64,000 nt of DNA from Microvelia longipes. Lineage: Eukaryota > Arthropoda > Insecta > Hemiptera > Veliidae. The position numbers were made by a program, and so were the translations under genes. Of the stretch, positions 48,349 to 61,600 are shown piece by piece. The notes below the pieces were generated by a model, which was given only the letters and a program-made list of their open reading frames with translations, was not told the DNA's origin and ran no database searches. Location of the stretch: positions 42,560,680 to 42,624,679 of the forward strand of contig JACMZG010001908.1 in assembly GCA_018340805.1 (NCBI GenBank), written 5' to 3'. How positions within the stretch are numbered: position 1 is the first letter of the stretch; every line of letters begins with the position of its first letter.

Positions 48349-48891
48349 AACAAAGTTACATAAAACCCCCAACAAATTAACTAAATAACAATCTTAGGAT
48401 TTCAACTACCTTTGTTTATATAATTTGTTTATTAACCTATCAATTACCTCTCGTTTCCAGTCCAAATAAATCAGATGGAGCAGGAGTGAATGTACTTCGT
48501 TATATATATTCAAGCTATTAATGATTAAAATTACTCAATTTTAATCATCAATATCACAATCTTTTACTTATAAAAAGTAATAAATTATTTTAAAAATTGT
48601 TTTCCCATTCTATATGTTCATGTTTTACAGTGCAAATTTAAATTATCACTCTAAGAGCCGCTATGGTTGGAGCTTCAGTTAATAATTCACGCAGTAATCT
48701 TTGCAACAGCACACTTTGTTTTTCTGTCAAAAGTAGGTGTTTTTCTTATAGTTTTTAATTTTATTTTAAAATATTAAAATGGACGTTATTAAAGGTTGGT
48801 TTGGTACGTATTAAAGCTTCGTTTTATATTTTCGTGAGAAAAATAAACCATTTAAGTATAGTTTTTCTAATTACTGGCAAAAATTGTATGA
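48349..48891. promoter_or_regulatory. Divergent intergenic region between MED27 and presenilin
   Basis: 543 bp between opposing ATGs, the shortest of the three divergent gaps here. It holds short upstream ORFs on the presenilin side: an ATG at 48779 and another at 48888, which overlaps the presenilin start. TTTGGTACGT near 48800 could be a 5' UTR splice donor. No TATA box was called. Shared promoter function is inferred. Confidence 0.45.
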
Positions 48892-48917
48892 ATGTCAGAA
48901 AGCGATTCAGAAGTTGA
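48888..48917 (+). other. Short upstream ORF overlapping the presenilin start codon
   Basis: ATG at 48888 opens a nine-codon frame ending in TGA at 48917. It overlaps the presenilin ATG (48892) out of frame. Both ATGs have T at -3, so neither has a strong context. If the mRNA contains this stretch unspliced, scanning ribosomes meet the uORF first. Confidence 0.5.
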
Positions 48918-50340
48918 TGAATGCACGGCCCTCATGGACGAAGTCGAATGTGGTCGAAACGATACCAATCTACTCAACAAAGATTTACTGGAGAGTAACA
49001 ACATGTCTCAACACGATGGACAAGCTATGAGTGAAGATGCTGCAGCAGTTAATAGAGGGAGACGTACCAGGCAGTCAGATCAAGAAAATGATGAAGAACT
49101 TAAGCACGGTGCTGCCCATGTTATCGAACTATTCGTTCCTGTATCACTCTGTATGTTAGTAGTTGTTCTTACCTTAAATAAGATTAAATTTTTTAGTTCA
49201 ACAAATGTATATTCTATATATACTCCATTCCATGAAGATACGACAGACCCTGGTATTAAGCTTTGGAATGCTTTAGCCAATGCTGGAATCTTACTTACTG
49301 TCATTGTAATAATGACTATTGTACTCATTGTTCTGTATAAATATAGATGCTATAAAACTATTCATGGTTGGTTGATGCTCTCATCTCTTATTCTGCTCTC
49401 TTTGTTCTCTGGTGTCTATTTAACAGAAATACTAAAAGCTTATAATGTGGCCTTTGATTACATAACAATGGCTATAATACTGTGGAACTTTGGTGTTGTT
49501 GGGATGATATGTATTCATTGGAAAGGCCCTTTAAGATTGCAACAAGCATATTTAATATTTATTGCTGCTTTAATGGCATTATTATTCATTAAATATTTAC
49601 CACAGTGGACAACATGGGTAGTTTTAGGAGTTATAAGTATTTGGGATTTGGTAGCTGTGTTAACTCCTAATGGTCCTTTAAGAATTTTAGTAGAAACTGC
49701 TCAAGAAAGAAATGAACAGATATTTCCCGCCCTTATTTATTCTTCGACTGTTATATATGGAACACAAACTGGTGGCAATACTTCATCTGCAAGTTCTACT
49801 TCTGTTTCTACTACAACTACAGCTACAGCAGATGGAGATAGAATCAGAAAAGTTAAAAAAAGGAAAAGTGGTGTCACCTCACCTTCTCTAACCAGTACTG
49901 CTGACGATGAGACTAATGGGTTCACTCAGGAATGGGAAGATAGTCGTGAAGAGAGAGAGGAAGAGCGCAGAGTGGCTATGGCTTCTCATTCAGCTGAGCA
50001 GGAGAAAAGACCATTATCACATCAAGTCATATCACCTCCTCCACATCCTACAGAAGAACCTGAGGAGGAAAGGGGAGTTAAACTTGGTCTTGGAGATTTT
50101 ATCTTCTACGGTGTTCTTGTTGGTAAAGCTTCTCTCTCTGGAGACTGGACAACAACTCTAGCTTGTTTTATTGCTATCCTTATAGGTTTATGTCTGACTT
50201 TATTACTTCTTGCAATTTTCAAAAAAGCATTACCAGCTTTACCCATTTCTATTACATTTGGTCTAATATTTTATTTTGCTACTAGAGAAATTGTACAACC
50301 ATTTTCTGATACAATATCTATGAAGCAAGTATTTGTTTAA
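48892..50340 (+). CDS. Psn: Presenilin, catalytic subunit of gamma-secretase
   Basis: Complete intronless ORF of 482 aa (human PSEN1 is 467). Presenilin is a nine-span intramembrane aspartyl protease of ER, Golgi and plasma membrane that cleaves Notch and other type I proteins. An acidic N-terminus precedes TM1 (about residues 74-95). The catalytic aspartates are D252 in [10 protein letters not shown] and D402 in GLGDFIFY. The PAL motif is at 448-450 ([11 protein letters not shown]). The loop between TM6 and TM7 (about 290-393) is long, Ser/Thr-rich then Glu-rich, and follows the conserved [17 protein letters not shown]. The residue before D252 is Trp, where vertebrates have Tyr (the YD motif). 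The C-terminus MKQVFV fits the family. ATG 48892 is preceded four bases upstream by another ATG that opens a short out-of-frame uORF. Confidence 0.96.
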   Translation: MSESDSEVDECTALMDEVECGRNDTNLLNKDLLESNNMSQHDGQAMSEDAAAVNRGRRTRQSDQENDEELKHGAAHVIELFVPVSLCMLVVVLTLNKIKFFSSTNVYSIYTPFHEDTTDPGIKLWNALANAGILLTVIVIMTIVLIVLYKYRCYKTIHGWLMLSSLILLSLFSGVYLTEILKAYNVAFDYITMAIILWNFGVVGMICIHWKGPLRLQQAYLIFIAALMALLFIKYLPQWTTWVVLGVISIWDLVAVLTPNGPLRILVETAQERNEQIFPALIYSSTVIYGTQTGGNTSSASSTSVSTTTTATADGDRIRKVKKRKSGVTSPSLTSTADDETNGFTQEWEDSREEREEERRVAMASHSAEQEKRPLSHQVISPPPHPTEEPEEERGVKLGLGDFIFYGVLVGKASLSGDWTTTLACFIAILIGLCLTLLLLAIFKKALPALPISITFGLIFYFATREIVQPFSDTISMKQVFV

Positions 50341-50572
50341 AAAGTATATTTATGTCATATTAAAAATTATTTGTATTAAAATTAGTTTATTAATTAAAAA
50401 ATATATAAATATAAAATTGTGATTCATCTTTTAATGTTTAGAACTGAAGTTTTTAACAAATTATTTTAAATGAAAACTTAACAAATTATCTACATTTTAT
50501 ATTAGTGAATTTCTAAAAAATGAGTATAGGTTCATGGAGAGGGAGGTGGATTTTTGGAAGGGGGACTCCCTG

Positions 50573-50820
<248 letters not shown>

Positions 50821-50854
50821 ACTTACATAAACTAATAATATAAAAATCTGATAT

Positions 50855-50925
50855 TAGACAACAACCATGTGGCCACGAAGCTGCCAAGAGGATAAAGACC
50901 TCTTGTATTTGCTTATTTGTCTTAC
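50855..50925 (+). repeat. gacaacaaccatgtggcc repeat fragment
   Basis: gacaacaaccatgtggccac, gaagctgcc and gacctcttg match the minus-strand copy at 14875-14992. Confidence 0.55.
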
Positions 50926-51927
50926 TTGAAGCATGTTGAATTCTATTTTTATTTTTAATATGTTAAGTCATTTTTAAAATTTTTTTTGTATTGTAAACAC
51001 TAGAAAACTTCTTATTAAAACAAATAAGTAACACCTTTCTTTCTTAATTTTAATTTAATTATTTATTTTTTGTGTATATTGTATGTATATAAATTTATTA
51101 ATACATAATGCTTTTCCTCTATTCGCTTCTTAAAAATGATTTTTAAAAAAAATTATTTAATAAACATTTACTACTTTTACTCATCCTGATATTCTTTATA
51201 ACCTTTCTATAGCGGTCTTATACATAATAAGCTGTATCACTGATTAGTTTACTATATTACTCTATGAGCTATATAATAATTTAATACTTATTGATTAAGA
51301 AATATATGAGTTATTGAGATTGGCGTCATGCTGGGGGGGGGGAGGGCTCATCGGTCAAGAATATATATTGTCGAGGTCTCTTTAATAATAATAATATCTT
51401 GAGAAATAAAACATAATTTCTGAAGATTTTTTAAAAATCATAGCCAGTATTATAAAGATTGTGACAATGTGTTTAAAAAAAAAAAATGGAAGAAAATTGT
51501 TAACAAAATTAAGTGAAAGGATCAACTTAGTTTAATATTAAACTGCATTCAAAAAAACTATTAAACAAAATTAATTTTAATTTTGAAAATTAAAAATATT
51601 CAAATTGTATATAGTATTTGGTATCAGATTTTTTTATTTTTTTCAACTCCTTTCTCTAATCAGAATGAAACTTGGTACAAATAATAAACATGTAAATGTA
51701 CAACACCCTTATGTTTGTGAAAATGGTGTGACATCATTAATTTACAACAATGACTCAAAAATTCACAAGATTAAAGAACTTATTAGCTCAAGCTTAAACT
51801 TAGTACTCATATCAAAAAAGTTAGGTTGGTAAATTAATATTTGCTTATATTCCTGGCAGTGTTCTGCTAATGACTCTGAGTGTTACTAGTAACTCTGTAA
51901 TAATACTACAAAATGTAATTGTAATTC

Positions 51928-51990
51928 AGGACAACAACTATGTGGTGCTAAGCAGCCCCCAGAAACGATGCCCTCTTGCTGGCTTTTAAT
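51928..51990 (+). repeat. gacaacaac repeat fragment
   Basis: ggacaacaactatgtggtgc, aagcagcccccag and gccctcttgctgg match the family at 14875 and 50855. A (TAAA)-like tail follows near 52020-52040. Confidence 0.5.
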
Positions 51991-52623
51991 TAATTGAACA
52001 TATAACATTGAAATATAAGCTTAATAAATAAAGAAATAAAAACATCAGAAAGAAGAAAAGGAAATTGTACATGCAACATGACTGTAAAGTGATATTTATT
52101 GCCTCAATTTGTTCAGTAATAAGTTTTTCCAGGTGTAAAATCATTCTTAATGGGTGAGTTGCATAAATGGACTACTACCCCCACCCCTCTCTTGTCTGAT
52201 TTGTCTCACTCAATCTTGGCTGAATTCTGGCTACCCTAGTCAAAGCCGAAGACTACTTCTATTCTCTTTATCCCATATTTAGTTATTTTAAATAAAGAGA
52301 AGGCAATTTTATAAAATTAAAATCTTCCTTCAAAATTCTGTTTTGTAAGGGAGATTTCGAATCATTCAAAAAATGGTACATATTAAATAAATGAATTATA
52401 TTCATTAAGCGTCAAACTTTAATCACAGAATAAAGAATACTTCAATGTAAGAAATATAAATAAAAGCAGTCTTCTATAAATATTTTATTTAATAAAATAT
52501 AAACTTTATTATAGAAGAAGCTGAAGAAAAAGAAGATTCATATGCTTACGTTTTTTTCGAAAAATCTCTGTTTTTATTATTTAACAAAATTAAATGATAG
52601 TAATTATTTGATATCTTAATAAG

Positions 52624-55600
52624 ATGTGTTGTTTTAGATTAATTTATTTATTTATTATAAGTAGTTTGTGTTATTTATCTCAAGCCAGAATTCATAAATT
52701 GGCTATCAAGGTTCGTATTGAGCTTTCGTTTGGTTAATATAATTTTATGGTCTAGTATTATAGTTTTCTGCTAAAAATACATAATCATCAATTATGCATT
52801 AGAATTTAGCATCATATAATATTGTTTTAAATGCTATGGTTCGTTTGGGCTTAGAGAGATTTTGTACATTATATGTAATAGAGTTAAATGGTTATGCAGT
52901 TCTGAGCTACCTTCTGTTATATATGAAGAGCATAAGTTCCATTTAAGGTGGAACTTATGCTTAGAGACAGTATTCCGACGTCTACCATTCACAGGCCCTT
53001 GAGCAAATTCTGTCATTTTTAGTTCCTCCGAATATCCGCTAAATATCCCTCTATCATATTAATTTTCACCAACCATTTTCAAGGTTTATATGTTAAAAAT
53101 GGCGCTCTTTGTTAATTGTTGGATATAAATCTACTAAGAAGGATGGAGGAACAACTAGTGCTGACTTGCGGCATAGTTGTTAAACTTAATTTACCTATGA
53201 ATGGAAGCCTGTCAATTTCACCCATAGGGAAAGAGGTGGGAGTTGGATCTCTGTCTCTACCGCCAACCGCTCATTTTTACATCACTTTATTTCCATTTTA
53301 CTTATTTCATCTTGCTTAAGGTTACGTGACTTGTTAAGTTGACGTGAGTCAGAGGTTGTGCAAACAAATTAGTCTCTCTTTTAGTTCTCTTTCAATATTT
53401 CAACTTTATTTATCTAAAACAATAACTACGTTTTGATTTCATATAAACATGTTAGTATTGCTTTAAACTTCAATAGGTTCCAGCTCATATGCTGTATTAG
53501 TTCACTAGATCAAAAATAATGAAATTATTATGCAACCTGCTAAATTATTACGTCATTGTTACTAATATGTATATTTATCTTTTCTTTAGCTTAACTAAAA
53601 TTTAAATTCAATAAAAATACTAAAAAATCTCACACTGTGTAATATACACTCATTATTTTGAAAATCCCACTGATTTAACTTTCTTATTTAATTTGATTTA
53701 AATAGTTTATTAAACTTTCAAAAACCAACTTTAAAAATTGGGTACGAGGTACCTCAGAACTTTTCCTCATTACATCAGATTTGCTTTGCTTATCCTCCCT
53801 ACTTCAGACTCTCTTTGCTTGTCCTCAGAATATAAAATTTGTTCAATTTATACTGCCACAAGTCTTTGAACTCACTTTGCTCATCCTCTGATAGCAAGTA
53901 CATCCTGATAATAATAATGAGATTAAACTTGGCACATAGGCTTAAATTGATCGCAACATTTTTTTGAATCGCAACATGAATTTTTTAAAATCTTTGCTAA
54001 GTCATTATTGTGGGTTAATGACGTCATAAAAAAATATTTTCTGGATAGCACAACGAGATTGTCATTATCTTTTATTAGGCCTGTGTAGTTGAATCCCCCT
54101 GCCAAGTTAAATTTGGAAATTTAAATCCCCCCCCCCCCTTGGCAGAAACTTTTACAAGTGTGAGTTAACTTGTTATGTTATAAGTAAGTATGTTGTTCAA
54201 TTACAGTTTAAATTATTACAATAATTAAATTTAATTTAATTACAATTAAATGAATGACCTTAAGGTGTAAAAAAATCTTTAAGAGAAAGGATTAGTCCAA
54301 TCCTTATAGAATCATATCCAATACACTAATTAGGTGTTAGTTTACTGTATTACTCTATGATCCAATGTAATCATTTCCTTAACAGGACTTTAGGATAATT
54401 AGTGTACTCTACTCTTAATATAATGTCCTATAAGTTTTTCTGGTTGATTGTTTTGTTAACAGGATGATAGCAGGAAGTACATAACACTAAGTACATTTGG
54501 ATTTTTTCCTGGTGGAGTGTTAGATGTAAAACTGTTTAACTTTCATGCTGAAACTACTGATCAAGATGCTCTAGTATGTATTTTTTATTCCAACACTCTA
54601 TATTGCCTTCGCTTTAAGTATAGGTGTTTGTCTGGTTATTTTTAGTTTACAATATTTTTTGTTAAAATTATCATAGTTTATACTGAAGCATTTATTATCA
54701 CTGATACTCTAATTGTATTATAATTTCTAGTTATACTTATGAGTCATTATAAATAATTATTTAGTATTATATTTATCCACTTTGCTATGCATCATTAATA
54801 TTTTTATTTTCTTTACTAAAATTAGATATTAGCTAAAACTAAAAAAATATTTTCTTAATGTCTTAACTACATTTTTTACTACTTGTAGACAGTAGTGAAT
54901 TTATCTTATTTAATGCCATTTATCCCTTGTTTGAAAGTTTCAAGTTGTCAAAAATATATAAAAATCAATCGAAGAGAGTACATGCCCCTGTACTTACTCC
55001 TACTATAGTCTCCCTAGAGAGAGACTAGATACTCCCCCACCCTTCTACTAACGGCTGACATTTTTCAGTGATGCCACATTAAACCACTTTTTTGAACACA
55101 GACAATTAAAGAATACATGCAATAGATAATAATTAAAACTTATTTTAAATTCATTCTACTTAATTTAAAACAAATAGTTGAAAAATAATGTAATATTTAC
55201 GTTAAATTATAATTATTATGAAAAATCAAAAAATGACGTCACCAATGTACAGTTATGGCACCTAGCTACCCAAGGAATGATATGAGCTGTTGTATCCTCC
55301 CTCTTAGTCTCTTTGAAATCAATGAACGTCCTAAAAAATATAAAACTACTTGGCAGTAAGAGCGTTAGACATTAAGAATGAATAATAAACTTTATAGTCA
55401 ATACTTTTAAGCTCTAATGTTGTCGGAGGCCTTCTATTTCCCTGAAATAGTGGTGACAAAATTTTGGCTTCATAGTACACTCTAGTAATATGTAAGCACA
55501 AAAATTTAAATTATTTAACAAACTAATAATTTTTATGCTTTGCAAATGGATTATTTTTTTTATAATTGTGGGTAAATTATGTAAATGAAATAAAGTGTTC

Positions 55601-58600
55601 AGTTTGATTTTTATTTAACTATCATCTAGATTTATTATCTATTTTTCATTTTATCTTATTAACCTAATTTGTTCCTGATTTCCCTCCTTTTTTATAATCT
55701 TATTCTATTAGATATCTCCCCACTTCCATCTTTTTATGCTTTAACTCTTCTGTTATTACTTATGTTTAAAATCTAATGTAAAGTGGATGTTACAGTTTGG
55801 ATTCACTCTGGAGAGAACTCTGACGGACATAATGTCACCTTACTTAGAGACCCACCAGGATCAGTGTTTTCTTAATAATGAGAATTTACCTTCCTCTACT
55901 TTCTCATTGCAGTTCCTTATTGACAGAAAGGAAAAACTGTGAGTTTAATTGCAATACTAAAGCTTTTTTCCCACTCGAAGTTATGGATGGTTTTTGATTT
56001 ATGGTATGATTTTGGGTGGTTAAATCCACCTAAAAGTAAACTCGTTTTATTTATTTTGTATACTTAAATAGTTAAAACAAGTTTTTACATTGAAAGGGTG
56101 TTTTTTAACTATTTATGAATTAGACAGCCAACATGTTTTATTTTAATTCTTAAGCCATAGAGGGATATTTAAAACAAATAAAAATAATAATAAGTTTATT
56201 TATTTGCTCTTAACATGAAAAAAAATACAGAAGGCAACATATTATAACATAATATGGAAAATATAAGTATTTCCCATATTACTTGATTGAATAGTTTAGC
56301 TTCTGTAGTACAATAAGCTTTAATTATCCTTAAGTTGGTACGCACTAAACATTAGGTTAGTTTATAATTATGATGGTAAGGGTGATGGTGAGACCAAATT
56401 AATACCATCTGAAGCTTTAGGTAAATGTGACATTCCGAGGGTAAGCAAAGCAAATTGGAAATGTACCCAATTTTTTATTTATTTAAGGCTGAGAGTAACA
56501 ATTTATTAAAATTGAGTAAGCTTCGCAGTTTTTATAATGTACTAAAAGTGCAACTAGTTTTATAAGTTCCACTTCATTTCCAATTTTTTTAAATTCTTGA
56601 AAATTACAAACTGTCTATTAATGTAAACTTTGTCATCGTCCATTACTTTAATGTTATTTTTTAAAAACAAATTCTTGGCAATGTTTCTATAATATCAACC
56701 AAAATCTTCTTTTTGATGTCACTATAGTATGGTTACAAAGTTTGTGCCTGCCAGTCTTCACAATTATAAATAATTGTTTTTTTATATTACCATGGAATAC
56801 CTTGGTCATTGTCGTCTTATCTTATCATAGCTTGCCTTGGTCTGGTATCAATTAAGTTAACTATGAAATTTTATTTCATACTATATACATTATAATTAAT
56901 TTGATCTACTCTCATTTTATCATTTACATTTGTAATACAATGACACAAATAATGGTATATAAGTGTCAATATATCCCTAGAATTGGTTTTAAGGATATAG
57001 GAATAAATTCAAGACATTTTGCCCCTTGCATATTTTTGTCTGGAATATGCCTAATGGAAGTGCCTAAAGTGTAAAAATTGGATTTTTTAACTCATAATTG
57101 AAACTTGAGTGTTGACATTAGAATGGGTTACTATTTTCCCTAAATCTAGCAGCATTAGTAACCATAAATACTTTAAAATGAGGCTAATGATGTTCTTAAA
57201 CCAAAAATGAAGGCAATTTCAGTCTTGGCAAGATTTAAATTAACATTTTCAATTTTTAAACTATGGGCAATTATTCCTACCAAAATAGCAGTCTACAACA
57301 AAAATTTTGCCATGGGCAAAATGTCTTGTACTTATCCCTATATCCCTAGAACTCAAAAATTCCAATAAAAGTATACCTTCCAATCTAATTTTTCTATATG
57401 TTGCATTCGATACCTGATGTTAACTACACTAGCGAGAGGGAATTCCCTTTACCCAAAAAAAAACATTTCATTAAATTAAATTAAGTTTCATTAATTTATT
57501 ATTAATAGTTCAAAATTTAAGGGGGAGGGGACTTTTTAACCACCCTGTATATAATAATATATTATTATATTATAAATATATCCAATAATATGAATATTAA
57601 AGTAGTTGAACTCGAAAAACTTAAAACAGAAAGCAATTTTAAAAAATATTTTCAATATAGTGTTATCTTATCTTTGAAAATAATCAAATAAATAACATTA
57701 TAATACGACACACGACTAAAATCAATTGACAGCACGCCAAAAATCTGTGAGGGAAAGAATTCTATTGGTTTAGAGCAACCACGCTCTTTCCCCCTCCACT
57801 TCATGCCAACCTCGGTATAAAAAAATACCTTTTTCGTAAATAAAATCATAAAAAGGCAACACTGGTTGTAAATATTTGTAACCTCGCGTCGCTTTTATTT
57901 CCCTCATTGTGCATATTGATCTGTTTGAGTTCGTTTCGTTTCATTCCAATCTGTTCAATTCATCCAATTATTGCAGAGTTGTAATATGATCTGAGTGCCT
58001 ATATTTGACGCATGGACATTGATGTATTCTTCAAGCATTTCTTGCTATTTGAGTACAGCGCAGGGTCTGTGGTCTGTCAACCAAAAGGCATTTTTTTTAA
58101 AATGCCATGTCTTTCAATAGATGACAGTCTATTTTTACGATTTTTTAAAATTTTTGCTGACTAAGCAAATAGGGTTAATGGTGACATACAATTTTGATAT
58201 TCCGGGCAGCACAACTAGACCCAAAGACTGATTTTTGTACCAAGTTTCAACTATCTAGCATAAACATTCTGGGAGTTATGCGTGACACAGACACACACAC
58301 ACAGACGTCAAGCTGAAATCGGTTCATATGGTCCTAAAAACTCCTAAAATGGATAATTCAAGTGAAATCTTGGGTTAAAATTTTTTGGGTGAAACCAATA
58401 CTTTTCCTCTTTATACCTTCTGTATGAAGGTGAGGAAAAGTAAAAATACGATATCAAATAAAAACAAATAATAAAATTCAAAACATAACCTGACTTTCAG
58501 TGTTGCCAAAGTAGGGAATCTTTTTTGTTTCTTAAAAGAAGGGATTTTTTTATTAAAAAAAGAGGGTTGAACGCATTGAGATTTTGGCGGGGTGTCAATT

Positions 58601-61600
58601 GATTTTAGCTGTGTGTCATATTATAGTTGGCATACATACTAAAATGTACCTATTTATTTTTGCCAACTTTTCAAATAGAGAAGTTACAGAAAACTGACTT
58701 TTAAATAGCCAGACTGTTTTTGGCTATTTAGCCAAAAATAGTTGAGACGAGGCAAAACAAGATGAGACGAAAACAAAACAAGTTACAGAAACACCCCTAT
58801 GATGTTTGTCATGTGATTATATTTATGTCGAGGAACCATAGCTTGAAAGCTGATTTACATGAATTTTTAAAGATGTTTATCTTGAAACAAATGGTGATAC
58901 GATATCTATATTCTTATATCCCTAGATAATACCAAGTTTTTCAAAACATGTTACACAAACAGATTACATTTATTTGATGTTTTGTTTTAGTTTGAAGATC
59001 ACATCAAATAAAGATCTAGGACAGCTGTCTATAATGAAAGATTCAAGTAATCTGCCCAGTTATATGCCAAGGAAGAAGAGGGGGTCTTTCAGTGATGAGG
59101 TTCTATTTAGGAGCAGGCAGCTTCAGGCCACCCCTCCCTCTGGTAACTCATTTTCATTAAATTTTTAATAGATCATCATATTATAATATTTTAAGCCTTA
59201 AATCTTATGGACTTACTTAATATATAAGTGACTTAAATTTTTCAAATCTGTAAATAGGTAAACAGATACTTACCCAAAAGTAAATATTTCTCTGTGTTTT
59301 CTAAAACAATTTATTCTTCTTCTTATTTAGTACGTTCACACACACTCTAGATCCGCGGATCGTATAGAATACGTACACAATACGGTCAACTAACTTCACG
59401 GTTCTTGCAGTGTATTTGTTTAGTCGATCGAGTGATAACTGATCCCGCCAAAACATGGCGTCTTGTATAGTGAACCTTCACTTTTAGTTATAAGGAAGTT
59501 TAAAACAAAAAATATATTTAATTAAATTGAGATTTCTTTGCGTAATAATAAAGTTACAATAAAAAAAATAATATTCCAAAACTTATTTGATCAAAAACGG
59601 TTATATAGAAGTGAAATAAAAGTTCGACGAGAAGGTTATCCGTTAAATACGATCGTCTCTAAAGGTACACACACAAAAAGACAGCGTATCGGGGGATCCA
59701 TTTAGATTCTATCTCCCTAGTTCTAGCGTATGCGATCGGATCCCCTCCGCATGGTTCATACAGCTTAAATTGAGAGATCGTACTCTATACGATACGCGGA
59801 TCTAAAGTGTGTGTGAACGTACTAATTTATTCCATACTTATAGTATTGTGTTTGCAAACAAAATTTTGAAACCCGGATTTCACCTGAATCATTCGATTTA
59901 GGTGTTTTTAAGAGCAACACGCTCAGTAGATTGTTTATTTTTTTGTGTAGAACTCTTTAATAAGATTTTTTTGAAAAAAATACAAATATAATAGCAACAC
60001 ACTCGCATTCAGACAGACTACTTTATGAAAATCACTGAGGAGTTCTTAATAACAACTGAAACAGATAATTCAGGTGATATCTCAGTTTCAGATATTTAAT
60101 TCAAACACAATACTTTTCCTACAAACCTATGGTATAAATGAAACAAAGTAAAGAATCTTACATTAATTTATTTTTGGCACTCCTGAAGTTTTAGTCCTTT
60201 GGTTTATGTTGTATTTGTGTTTATAAATTTGTTAATGGGTGGAACCAAAGAGACTTAGGGTGTGTTTGCAAGTGTGACCGGTTAGATCTCAATTGGTCAG
60301 TTTCATGGTGGATATTTTACCCCTACCTCCACAGTGACTAGAGTTAATTTGGCAAATTCTTTTTGATCTCTTCTTGAGATCAGTGATAGGTAACCTTAAG
60401 GTTTCTGGTATAAACTTGTAACAACGTGCTTGCCTTTGTTTACACTTTGATATAATTGACATTACTTTTAAAATCTTGCTTATGTCTTGTGATTATGTTT
60501 ATTATTCCTACTTGAGCAATAGGTCTACAACTCCAGGGTTTATTCTATCTTATTATTGCTAAATTATATGCAGATCTGGACATCGAGATCAGTGCACTTC
60601 TTTGTTTCGTAAACATAAAATATTGTCAGTATTTGGACTGTATGTGCTGGAAACACTTAAATTTGTGAAGAGAAATCAATATTTGTACTCTACTAGTGAT
60701 ACTCTTTATAAATATAATACTAGGAACAAGTCTCAAATAATTGCACCCTGTAGGTTGCCCTTGTTCTTAATAGAGGCCATAATAAGAGTGACTTGGTACC
60801 ACAGCAGTACATTGTGGACATTTTTTTTATTTATCTTTTAAATGTTGATTCCAAATTATCCTCTTGTCAAGAATTACTCCAAGATATTTGACCTGGTCCG
60901 AAAGCTGTAGTTGTTCACCAAACAGTATATAGGGTCTCACAGTGTGAGGTTTTGTTTGTTTGGTGAAAATTACTAGTGCAGTTTTGACAGTATTGATTAA
61001 AAGTCTGACCTGTTAGCACCAGTTCTCAATCAGCCTTAACGGCGTTTGGCTTTCCTCGAGGGCTTTACTAATGAAATTGCCAGAAATAAGGATGACTATA
61101 TCATCAGCATACCCTATGGCAAAGAAGCCTTTACTGTTGAGACAGCAGAGTATGCTGTCCACCACTAGGCTACACAGTAAAGGAGACAAGACTCCAATCT
61201 GGGGATATCCCCTGTTGACTCGCTGTTCTACCCAAGTCCTCCCTCTAGTGGCAAAAGTATCTTTAAGTGGAACGGGATTTAATCTTGAAATAGTTTGTAC
61301 AAAAGCATAACCATGCTTTTCTAGACTATATGGCAAAACTTGATTTTAGCTTGAAACTTATGAATTTTTGTTTTTTGTTTTAGAAGACAAAGCTGTTATT
61401 CTGAAATACAGTTTACCTGTGAATGAAAGTAATGGCTTTTATAATGCTAGTGTGAGTTTCCGTGTTTTCTATTTAATAACGACCTTTGCATGAAATTATT
61501 TTATAATTATGATTAGTTGTATTAAATTATAAAATTATTTTCAGAAGTGTATATTAGGAAATATGCATAATTCTGTTGGGGATATATTGACATTAAGCCA

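Noticed and set aside
48349..48375. N-terminal extension of MED27 from a TTG codon
   Set aside because: Non-AUG start without support; the ATG at 48348 aligns with the family start.
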